Shown one piece after another: positions 48,101-55,483 of a stretch of 64,000 bases of DNA. The stretch lies in NCBI GenBank assembly GCA_023954415.1, contig JAMLIB010000001.1, positions 80,001 through 144,000 of the forward strand, in the 5' to 3' direction. The DNA comes from Trueperaceae bacterium. GTDB lineage: Bacteria; Deinococcota; Deinococci; Deinococcales; Trueperaceae. Both the position numbers and the translations under genes were made by a program. The notes under the pieces were generated by a model. The model searched no databases. It was not told the DNA's origin and was given only the letters and a program-made list of their open reading frames with translations. Positions within the stretch are counted from its first letter, which is position 1, and each line of letters begins with the position of its first letter.

Positions 48101-50620
48101 CACTCGCCCACCTACCGCCTGGCGGGCGACGCCCCGGTGACGCTGCTGGGCGCCACCCTCGACCCGCGTTCTGGAGCGCGAACGGGCGACTACCTGGCGG
48201 CGTTCAGGATCGAGACCTCGCTGGACGGCTCGAGCTTCACCACCGCTTACGAAGGCGTGCTCAAGGCGGCCGGCATCGAGCAGCCGTTCGTGTTCGAGAC
48301 GCCCGTCCGGGCGCGCTACGCGCGCCTCGTCATCGTAAGCAGTCAGGACAGGCGCGCCAACGGCTACGTCGGTGAGTGGAAGCTCCTCGCGGCGGACGTG
48401 GGCCTAGGCGAGCTGAACCTGGCCGCGCCAGAGAACGGCGGCCACGTCGTGCGCTCCGAGCCTTACATGAGCAGCTACGGCGCCCAGCTCCTGACGGCGG
48501 ACGGCCGCGCCTCGACCCTCGACCTGCGCGACACGGGGGCGTTCAGCTTCGTTATCGGCTTCAACGACGGTCGCGCCGCGCAGATCACACGGCTCGAGTG
48601 GCAGGAGACGGCCGACGCGCTCGCCAAGCCCGAGGCCATCTTCCCGTCGGTCACCGTCGAGGTGAGCCTGAGCGGGGGTGCGGGACCGTGGGCGCCGTTG
48701 GCCGACTGGACCTTCAAGCGGGACGCGACCGGCCTCGCCAAGCTCGAGCTGGACGCGCCCGCATGGGCGCGCTACCTGCGCCTCACCGGCAAGGCCGTCA
48801 CCGGGGCCGACGGCGCGCCCGGCCGCTACTACTACCCGCCGGACGCCGTGCGCGTGTTCGAGCGCCCGGCCGACGCCGACTACCGCTCCGCGCTCGCCGA
48901 GTGGGGGCCGAGCTCGCGCGAGGCCGTCTACGAGTACCTCAACCCGGTCAGCGTGGCGACGAGCGTCGCCGACGCCGGCAACGACACGCGCCAGTCCGCC
49001 TCGCCCCTGCGTTCGGGGGAGCAGGTCACCGGCACCGTCCAGGTGGCGGTGGACGAGGACTGGTACCGCCTCACCATCCCGGCGGGCGAGAACTACCTCG
49101 AGCTGAGCCTCGCCGGCGACCCGGCCATCGCCTACCGCTTCGAGCTCCTAGACGCCTCCGGCCACGCCGTGAGCTACGACGAGAAGGCGGACGGCGACGC
49201 GCTCACCCTCTCGTTGTTCGCCGCCCCCGGCGACTACTACCTCCACCTCTGGGAGCCGAAACGCACGGTCGTCTTCGCCTGGGACACGAGCGGCTCGGTC
49301 AGCCCGTACCTCGCCATCACGTACAACTCGCTCGCGAGCTTCGCGACGGACGTGGACGGCGAGCGCGAGGCCGTCCAGCTCCTCGCCTTCGACGACCCGA
49401 ACCCGCAGTGGCTGCTCCCGTTCTGGTCGAGCGACACGGCGCAGGTGCAGCGCTCCATCGTCGAGTTCGACCGCTCGGCCGACTCGAGTAACTCCGAGAC
49501 GGCGCTCCTCGCGGCCACCAAGGCGTTGGCCGATCGCGAGGGCACCCGCGCCATCATGCTCATGACCGACGCAGAGTCGGGCACCGACTACCTGACGCCG
49601 GAGCTGTGGAGCGCGTTCGAGCAGGTGCGCCCGCGCGTCTTCACGTTCGAGATCAGCTCCGCCGGCAACGACTACGCGCAGGACCTCATGCAGGACTGGG
49701 CCGACGTCAACTCCGGCAGGTACGCGCTGGCCGCGGGCGTGGGGGAGTTCGACGCCGGCTTCTCCCGCGCCTCGTGCCTGCTCAGGCGGCCCAAGCAGTA
49801 CACGGTCGCGCTCGCGACGCGCAGCCAGGCCCTGCCCGGCCCGGGCAGCCTCAGCGTGCGCGCCGCCGCCGGCGCCGCCCAGCCGGCCATCGAGGTCATC
49901 TTCGACGCTTCCGGCTCGATGGGTCGCGAGCTCCCGAGCGGCGAGCAGCGCATCACCGCAGCCAAGCACGCCCTCACCACCCTCGTGAACGAGGTGTTGC
50001 CGGAAGGCGCGCCGTTCGCGCTGCGCGCCTTCGGGCACATAGCGCCGTCGTCGTGCGAGACGCGCCTCGACGTGCCCCTCGCCCCCTTGGACCGCGCCAA
50101 GGCCCTCGCGGCCGTGCAGGCGATCGCGCCCAAGCTCCTGTCGCAGACGCCCATCGCCGACTCGCTTGCGGCCGTCCCGCAGGACCTCGCGCAGGCCGGC
50201 GGCGCCCGCACCGTCATCCTCATCACGGACGGCGCCGAGTCCTGCGGCGGCGACCCGGTCGCTGCCGTGCGGGAGGCGCGCAGCAAGGGGCCGCTCGATC
50301 TCGCCATCGTCTCCCTCGGCCTCGAGCCGGACGCCCTCGCTGTCTTCGAGAAGCTCGCGGCGGACGTGGGGGCGAGTTACGTGGATGTCGGCTCCTACGA
50401 GGCGCTCTCCGAGGCCGTGGCGGAAGCCCTCAACCCAGCTTTCGAGGTCTACGACGCCGCAACGGGAGAACTGGTCGCACGCGGGCGCGTCGGCAGTGAG
50501 CCGGTGAGCCTGGAGATGGGCGTGTACGACGTCAGCGTCCTGGTCGCGCCCGTCCAGGAGTTCAAAGGCGTGCGTGTGCCCGGCGAGAAGGACGTGACGC
50601 TCACCCTCCGGGCCGACTGA
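45200..50620 (+). CDS. Giant secreted protein with PPC repeats, discoidin-like region and two vWA domains
   Basis: An 1806-residue exported protein; signal RLPLTLYLLGALTIGMAFAQQ. At least five bacterial pre-peptidase C-terminal (PPC) beta-sandwich repeats start with an EPND motif at about residues 47, 299, 408, 563 and 678, with a sixth near 1260 (NDTRQSASPL). Residues about 850-930 look like an alpha-mannosidase/CARDB-like Ig repeat, and 985-1080 like an F5/8-type C discoidin sandwich (IETSLDGSSFTTAYEG, RYARLVIVSSQDRR). Two vWA-like domains follow: MIDAS DTSGS at about 1357 with LMTDAESG, and DASGS at about 1564 with ILITDGAESCGGD. No protease domain is seen. The GTG start has an AGGAGG RBS. 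It may be a metal-dependent adhesin or scaffold. Confidence 0.85.
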   Translation: MVASDFTSGATWRGSWSGWGRRLPLTLYLLGALTIGMAFAQQCTYESEPNDTVAAATRLTDAGPQPFGPDRYNEVSARCLTGEAGGTDEDVFRWEVTELDARHRWSFSLQGPADGSTSVVLLRASADGTVAEYERVTSRGGIAALSGEFLVEPGAYYLRVSAAGGAGEYVADVTPVIGLRYGAGEDRYDDGGGRRYTGAFGLYGPVAGELVQSFTIDSDGAKRNWGVELWAALGTEPRVELAGPSGVVAQGTVDTTGRARLPGLRLAAGEYTLRVLGDSGMVRLRLESQGVPGDGAAVEPNDEWGTATVFPLGSEMRATVGGRDFYRIDVAAAEAGVYDLAFEADADLTYTLRDEEGRPLLTSRSSRPRTGLTFAEGTYQLLVEGRDGTTYRMALRAAAAPPAVGEVEPNDYPIAASPLPAGDQVRGRLDGSETDVYSLDVTGTAQRFRVQLVGDSIDRLAELSVAGEVLTEVRGAQRLRLDDVVLLPGRHYFEVRGAAGEYALKVLSLGPAQVGASSPPSDQPLAPAAQGSAGQDPAAAAAALDGAVLEAGPPPPPGILELEPNDDASRAMRLVPGAVHVGRLTGDSDDYYRFFLAEDQYVSVEVVPPTGGSTIDVWFDGLGWVRFPDAAPGSPVRLERLFLAGDHTFYLDAPDVETDGYYQLRFDLLGRLMPAVDAEPNDDYATASLLPAELEWSGHVGEYSNDYDIYRLPVFASDTTVEVSADGVTARLAIDLRDEANTLDFATRGDAQAGTPWRGTVPAGRQAYLRLSGATTYRVAVTFGSAPDGAQLRPPRASGAVTVSLTAPTAELAAFWHEGQLLDATARVENRGAEPQELRLEAASSHANVLLDYDQSLRLAPGEARDVPIHVRVPSDMRDDLPLRIEVAAVGAAGSDVAALETALACDAPSVSAFDYWPLPATLLGRMDVLRTNFGAAIYGDTSYERRDLALIDGRVGPSGGGYLALDHSPTYRLAGDAPVTLLGATLDPRSGARTGDYLAAFRIETSLDGSSFTTAYEGVLKAAGIEQPFVFETPVRARYARLVIVSSQDRRANGYVGEWKLLAADVGLGELNLAAPENGGHVVRSEPYMSSYGAQLLTADGRASTLDLRDTGAFSFVIGFNDGRAAQITRLEWQETADALAKPEAIFPSVTVEVSLSGGAGPWAPLADWTFKRDATGLAKLELDAPAWARYLRLTGKAVTGADGAPGRYYYPPDAVRVFERPADADYRSALAEWGPSSREAVYEYLNPVSVATSVADAGNDTRQSASPLRSGEQVTGTVQVAVDEDWYRLTIPAGENYLELSLAGDPAIAYRFELLDASGHAVSYDEKADGDALTLSLFAAPGDYYLHLWEPKRTVVFAWDTSGSVSPYLAITYNSLASFATDVDGEREAVQLLAFDDPNPQWLLPFWSSDTAQVQRSIVEFDRSADSSNSETALLAATKALADREGTRAIMLMTDAESGTDYLTPELWSAFEQVRPRVFTFEISSAGNDYAQDLMQDWADVNSGRYALAAGVGEFDAGFSRASCLLRRPKQYTVALATRSQALPGPGSLSVRAAAGAAQPAIEVIFDASGSMGRELPSGEQRITAAKHALTTLVNEVLPEGAPFALRAFGHIAPSSCETRLDVPLAPLDRAKALAAVQAIAPKLLSQTPIADSLAAVPQDLAQAGGARTVILITDGAESCGGDPVAAVREARSKGPLDLAIVSLGLEPDALAVFEKLAADVGASYVDVGSYEALSEAVAEALNPAFEVYDAATGELVARGRVGSEPVSLEMGVYDVSVLVAPVQEFKGVRVPGEKDVTLTLRAD

Positions 50621-50628
50621 TCGCCGAC

Positions 50629-50666
50629 TGGGGAAGGGGCCGCGCCGCGAGGCGGCCCCTTCCCCA
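50629..50666. terminator. Strong 15-bp hairpin after the vWA gene
   Basis: TGGGGAAGGGGCCGC (50629-50643) pairs perfectly with GCGGCCCCTTCCCCA (50652-50666) around an 8-nt loop, starting 9 nt after the stop. It has no U-tract, so it may be a Rho-assisted terminator or an mRNA 3'-end stabiliser. Confidence 0.65.
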
Positions 50667-50693
50667 CCTCGTGAATAGAAAGGAAGTGCGAAA

Positions 50694-51800
50694 GTGCCGA
50701 AGATATACTTGGGTGAGGCCATCGGCCTCGTCATGAAGACCCTACCGCTCGTGTGGGTGCGGCTTGGAAGCTACCTCGTGCTCGGCCTGGTCTTGGGGGC
50801 GTACGCCGGCGTGTTCGCCGGGATCGGCTGGCTGCTCGCCAAGCTGTGGGCGCCGCTCGGTGTCATCCTGTTCCTCGCCGCCGTCGGTGGGGCCTTCTGG
50901 ATAGTCGACCTCGCCGGCCGCTACTGGTTCCACCTATTGCGGGCGGCGCATACTGCTGTGCTCACGGAGTTCATCACTACCGGCAAGGGGCCGTCCGAAG
51001 GCCAGCTCGCGTACGGTCGGCAGCAGGTGACGAGCCGTTTCAAGGACACGTCCATCCTCTTCGGGGTCGCCCTCCTCGTTGGCGGGGTCGTCAAGTTCAT
51101 CGTGCGAACCTTCACCAGGATCGCCTCCATCCTGCCGCTGCCAGGTGTCGACTCGCTCGGCAGGTTGCTCGAGCGCGTGGCCGTACTCAGCACCACCTAC
51201 GTCGACGAAGCCGTCCTGTCGCGCGCCTACGCGAAGCGTGAGCAGAACGTGTGGGCCGTGGCACAAGAGGGCGTGGTGCTCTACGCGCAAGCGTGGAAGC
51301 CCATCCTGGCCAACGCCGTGGTGCTCGCGCTCCTGAGCTACGCGGAGTTCGTGCTGTTCCTCGTCGTCCTCGGCTTGCCGGCGCTCGCCGTAGGGGCCGC
51401 TGTGCCGAGCCTGGGGCCGACCCTCGGCGTCGCTGCTCTCATAGGCGCCTGGATGCTCAAGCTGGCGCTGTCGGACGCCGTCGCCCTGGCGGCCACGCTG
51501 CTCGCTTACCACCGCACCACGGCCGGCATGGTGCCGGACCCGTCTTGGGTGGCCAAGCTCGAAGGGGCGAGTGCCAAGTTCCGCGAGCTCGGTGACAAGG
51601 CGCTCGCGGCGGCGCGGCGGCCCGCGGCGGCCGATGCAGCCGCGGCGGCTGATCCCAGCATCCCGTCGGTCGCCGTTACGCCAGGAGCCGCTGCTCTGGT
51701 AGCGGAGGCCGAGGCCCCGGAGCGGGATATTGGGGCACCGACGCATGCCGGCGCCCCGACAGTCCCGGACGACCGGGCGACGGACGGTGCCGTCGGCTAG
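50694..51800 (+). CDS. Polytopic membrane protein of unknown function
   Basis: A 368-residue protein with about six TM helices: LGSYLVLGLVLGAYAGVFAGIGWLL, LGVILFLAAVGGAFWIVDLAG, ILFGVALLVGGVVKFIV, PILANAVVLALLSYAEFVLFLVVLGLPALAVGAAV and a later pair. An amphipathic or re-entrant segment lies between (IASILPLPGVDSLGRLLERV). The last 85 residues are a disordered Ala-rich cytoplasmic tail. It is not a family I recognise, though the topology resembles uncharacterised DUF4013/glycerophosphoryl-like permease fragments. GTG start with AAGGAAG RBS. It is the last gene of the envelope cluster and its TAG stop is part of the next gene's -10 box. Confidence 0.75.
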   Translation: MPKIYLGEAIGLVMKTLPLVWVRLGSYLVLGLVLGAYAGVFAGIGWLLAKLWAPLGVILFLAAVGGAFWIVDLAGRYWFHLLRAAHTAVLTEFITTGKGPSEGQLAYGRQQVTSRFKDTSILFGVALLVGGVVKFIVRTFTRIASILPLPGVDSLGRLLERVAVLSTTYVDEAVLSRAYAKREQNVWAVAQEGVVLYAQAWKPILANAVVLALLSYAEFVLFLVVLGLPALAVGAAVPSLGPTLGVAALIGAWMLKLALSDAVALAATLLAYHRTTAGMVPDPSWVAKLEGASAKFRELGDKALAAARRPAAADAAAAADPSIPSVAVTPGAAALVAEAEAPERDIGAPTHAGAPTVPDDRATDGAVG

Positions 51801-51809
51801 ACTTCCGGC
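51798..51809 (+). promoter_or_regulatory. Leaderless promoter of the M20 gene overlapping a stop codon
   Basis: TAGACT (51798-51803) is followed by 6 nt and ATG (51810). The first three bases of the -10 box are the TAG stop of the membrane-protein gene, so one trinucleotide serves both translation and transcription. Confidence 0.6.
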
Positions 51810-52985
51810 ATGACCAAGATAGCCGAGCTGGCAGCGCAGCTACAGCCCCGCACGGTCGCCGTTCGCCGCGACCTGCACCGCCACCCCGAGATCGCCTTCG
51901 AGGAGCGCCGCACCATGGGCGTCATCGCCGCCAGGCTGCGCGAGCTCGGCCTGGAGCCGCGCGAGGGGGTGGGCGGCACGGGCGTGGTGGCCGTGTTCGA
52001 CACGGGTCGCCCCGGCCCGACGGTCCTGGCCCGCGCAGACATGGACGCGCTGCCAGTGCCCGAGGAGAAGGGAGTCGAGTACCGCTCGACCGTGGCGGGG
52101 AAGATGCACGCTTGCGGTCATGACGGCCACGTCGCCGTGCTCCTCAGCGTCGTCGAGATCGTGCTGGCGCGCGCCGCGCAGCTGGCCGGCCGGGTCGTGT
52201 TCGTGTTCCAGCCGGCCGAGGAGGTCGTGCGCGGGGCGCAGGCGATGCTGGACGCCGGTGCGCTCGACGGCCTCACCGTCGACCATGTGATCGGTTTGCA
52301 CCTCTCCAGCAGTCACCCGCTCGGCACGGTCGCCGTGCGCGAGGGGCCGGCCATGGCCGCGACCGACTCGTTCCGGTTGGTCGTGAGGGGCCGTGGCGGT
52401 CACGCCGCCTACCCGCACGTGTGCATCGATCCGATCGTGGCGGCGTCGCAGCTCGTCCTCGCGCTGCAGACGCTTGTGAGCCGGGAGACGGACCCCATCG
52501 ACCAGTCGGTCATCAGCGTCACGAGCTTCCACGGCGGCACCGCCTTCAACATCATCCCGGAGGAGGTGGAGCTCAAGGGCACGCTGCGAACCTTCGACGC
52601 GGCCACGCGCGCACGCCTGCGCGAGCGCATCCTGGCCGTCGCCGAGGCGTCCTGCGCGTTGGCCAGGTGCTCGCTGCAGCAAGAGTGGATAGCTGGCACG
52701 CCGGCGGTCGTCAACGACCCCAAGTCCGTCGAGCGCTTCCGCAAGGTGGCCGCCGGCGTCGTCGGGCCGGAGCATGTGACGCTGCAGGCGCCCATCATGG
52801 GCGGGGACGACATGGCCCTCTGGCTGGCCCAGGCGCGCGGCTGCTACTTCTTCGTCGGCACCAGCTCCGGCCCCGACTCCTCGTGGGCGCACCACCACCC
52901 GCGCTTCGACCTCGACGAGCGCGGCCTGGAGGTGGCCGTCACCGTGCTCGCCTCCGGCGTGGCCGACCTCATGAGCGGAGACTGA
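51810..52985 (+). CDS. M20-family amidohydrolase (N-acyl-amino-acid/hippurate hydrolase type)
   Basis: A 391-residue metal-dependent amidohydrolase. The N-terminal RRDLHRHPEIAFEERRT, the DMDALP motif (RADMDALPVPEE), the metal-binding MHACGHDGHVAVLL, QPAEEVVRGAQAML with the catalytic Glu pair, and HHHPRFDLDERGL near the C terminus are all present. VVRGRGGHAAYPH starts the dimerisation domain. These enzymes remove acyl groups from N-acyl amino acids or related amides; the exact substrate is uncertain. Cytoplasmic, probably leaderless transcript. Confidence 0.93.
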   Translation: MTKIAELAAQLQPRTVAVRRDLHRHPEIAFEERRTMGVIAARLRELGLEPREGVGGTGVVAVFDTGRPGPTVLARADMDALPVPEEKGVEYRSTVAGKMHACGHDGHVAVLLSVVEIVLARAAQLAGRVVFVFQPAEEVVRGAQAMLDAGALDGLTVDHVIGLHLSSSHPLGTVAVREGPAMAATDSFRLVVRGRGGHAAYPHVCIDPIVAASQLVLALQTLVSRETDPIDQSVISVTSFHGGTAFNIIPEEVELKGTLRTFDAATRARLRERILAVAEASCALARCSLQQEWIAGTPAVVNDPKSVERFRKVAAGVVGPEHVTLQAPIMGGDDMALWLAQARGCYFFVGTSSGPDSSWAHHHPRFDLDERGLEVAVTVLASGVADLMSGD

Positions 52986-53007
52986 CGGAGCCTTCGACGG
53001 TTAACGG

Positions 53008-53055
53008 GGAGCGGGGCCGACCGCCTGCCGTGAGGCAAGCGATCGGCCCCGCTCC
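53008..53055. terminator. Bidirectional terminator hairpin between convergent genes
   Basis: GGAGCGGGGCCGA (53008-53020) pairs with TCGGCCCCGCTCC (53043-53055), a perfect 13-bp stem. The loop contains an inner GCCT/AGGC pair. It lies between the stops of the M20 gene (plus) and the CsgG-like gene (minus), so it can serve both. Confidence 0.75.
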
Positions 53056-53075
53056 TTGCGGGCGCCGGGGAGCGC

Positions 53076-53723
53076 CTAGAACTTCGCGCGCAGGGCGGCG
53101 ACCACCTGGCTGACGGCCGAGTTGGCCGCCTGCGCGAAGAGCGGGCCGACGGTCGGGTCGTCGTACCTGACGTTGCCGGCCAACGGCACGTTGTTGATGT
53201 TGACGTTCGGGCTGCTCGCCTCGCCCGCGCCCTTCATGGAGACGACGACGACGCCCGTGATGATGTCCGTGGCGCGCACGTCGACCTCGATCTGGGCCTT
53301 GGTCTGGCCGAGGGTCACGCCGAAGAGGCTGCCGCCAGGTCGGGCGACCGTGGCGCGCGTGACCGTGCCGGTCACGACGTAGCCGGCGCCGGCGGCCTTG
53401 GCGAGGCCGATCGGGTCGAGCGACTCGATGCCCTGCTTCTCGATGAGGGTCTGCAGCTCGCTGCGCTCGACGACCACGTAACAGCCGGACTCCTTGAGGA
53501 GCGTGATCAGGCGCGCGGTCGCGGCCTCCTCGACCCCGACGACGCTGACGCCGCCGCCCTGGCTGGAGGTGTTCTCGAAGTCGACCACCGCCACCGTCGG
53601 GATCGGGTTCGACACGCACGCGGCGGGCTGCTCCGCGGACTCCGTTGTGGGGGCGCAGGCGCCGAGCGCGACGAGCGCGGCCAAGGTTGCGACGAGCACG
53701 GCTAGACGGGTCCTACGTTGCAT
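53076..53723 (-). CDS. CsgG/HfaB-like lipoprotein
   Basis: A 215-residue lipoprotein. The signal LAVLVATLAALVALGACAPT has an LGAC lipobox. The mature part follows the CsgG-type fold: TVAVVDFENTSSQ (first strand), AATARLITLLKESGCYVVVERSELQTLIEKQGI, AGAGYVVTGTVTRA and VDVRATDIITGVVV. CsgG forms an outer membrane pore for curli export, but short CsgG-like lipoproteins without the transmembrane hairpins are often periplasmic and of unknown role; the hairpins are not evident here. AGGAGGAG lies 8 nt upstream of the ATG. It is monocistronic between a terminator and a 176-bp gap. Confidence 0.83.
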   Translation of the reverse strand: MQRRTRLAVLVATLAALVALGACAPTTESAEQPAACVSNPIPTVAVVDFENTSSQGGGVSVVGVEEAATARLITLLKESGCYVVVERSELQTLIEKQGIESLDPIGLAKAAGAGYVVTGTVTRATVARPGGSLFGVTLGQTKAQIEVDVRATDIITGVVVVSMKGAGEASSPNVNINNVPLAGNVRYDDPTVGPLFAQAANSAVSQVVAALRAKF

Positions 53724-53899
53724 GGTCTGTTCTCCTCCTGGCTGCGGCGAAGCGAGCCGTCCTGCTACTCGGTCAGGCTAGCAGAACCGCGTCAATCCGC
53801 CGTCAAAGGCGCCACTCGCGCATGCCGCGCCGTGTGGGTCGGCGGGCCGGCCGCCCGCTCGGACGGGGGCCGCAGCGGTCCCCCGTCTGAGCCGGGAGC
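53724..53899. other. Intergenic gap between the CsgG-like gene and aspS
   Basis: No gene is seen. It is the 5' region of the CsgG-like gene, with AGGAGGAG at about 53731-53738 on the minus strand, and the region 3' of aspS. No clear terminator hairpin was recognised. Confidence 0.5.
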
Positions 53900-55228
<1,329 letters not shown>

Positions 55229-55310
55229 CCGACCGCCTCCTATGGCCTTACCGTTCCCGACTCGCTGCGCCGCTCACGTGACGGCCGGGACGCGGCCGGG
55301 CTCGTGCACG

Positions 55311-55347
55311 TTAAAGAGAAACCCCCGAGGGTCTAAGCCTCGGGGGT
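55311..55347 (-). terminator. Attenuator terminator upstream of aspS
   Basis: On the minus strand ACCCCCGAGG (55347-55338), loop CTTAGAC, CCTCGGGGGT (55330-55321), a perfect 10-bp stem, is followed by TTCTCTTTAA. It lies 25 nt after the leader-peptide stop and 83 nt before aspS. The 5' arm can alternatively pair with CCTCGGGG inside the leader coding region, forming an antiterminator. It would also end kup read-through. Confidence 0.85.
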
Positions 55348-55371
55348 CGGTACGGTGAACCGTTACGACGC

Positions 55372-55434
55372 CTACGCCCCGAGGTGCCTCGAATCCGAAT
55401 TATCGTCCGGGCGCAGGGCGAGCGCGTTCGTCAT
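55372..55434 (-). CDS. aspS leader peptide with Asp/Asn control codons
   Basis: A 20-codon ORF from ATG (55434) to TAG (55374-55372): MTNALALRPDDNSDSRHLGA. Codons 10-14 are GAC GAT AAT TCG GAT (Asp-Asp-Asn-Ser-Asp), so four of five need aspartyl- or asparaginyl-tRNA. It begins 7 nt after a TAAGCT -10 box and has no RBS, so its mRNA is leaderless. The end of the ORF contains CGAGG and CCTCGGGG, segments 1 and 2 of a trp-like attenuator: 1 can pair with 2, 2 with the terminator's 5' arm, and that arm with its own 3' arm. Stalling at the Asp/Asn codons should mask segment 1 and favour antitermination. Inferred from sequence only. Confidence 0.8.
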   Translation of the reverse strand: MTNALALRPDDNSDSRHLGA

Positions 55435-55441
55435 GCGCGGA

Positions 55442-55470
55442 AGCTTAGCAGGAGGGCCGTGGGGAGTCAA
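55442..55470 (-). promoter_or_regulatory. Promoter of the aspS leader
   Basis: TTGACT (55470-55465), exactly 17 bp, TAAGCT (55447-55442), then 7 nt and the leader ATG. It is the best sigma70-type promoter in the window, and it lies 14 nt beyond the kup stop codon. Confidence 0.8.
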
Positions 55471-55483
55471 CCGACAGCCGGGT

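Noticed and set aside
55229-55440. T-box or other riboswitch in front of aspS
   Set aside because: No T-box motif (TGGNACCGCG-like bulge) or specifier loop was found; a leader ORF with segmental pairing explains the structure better.
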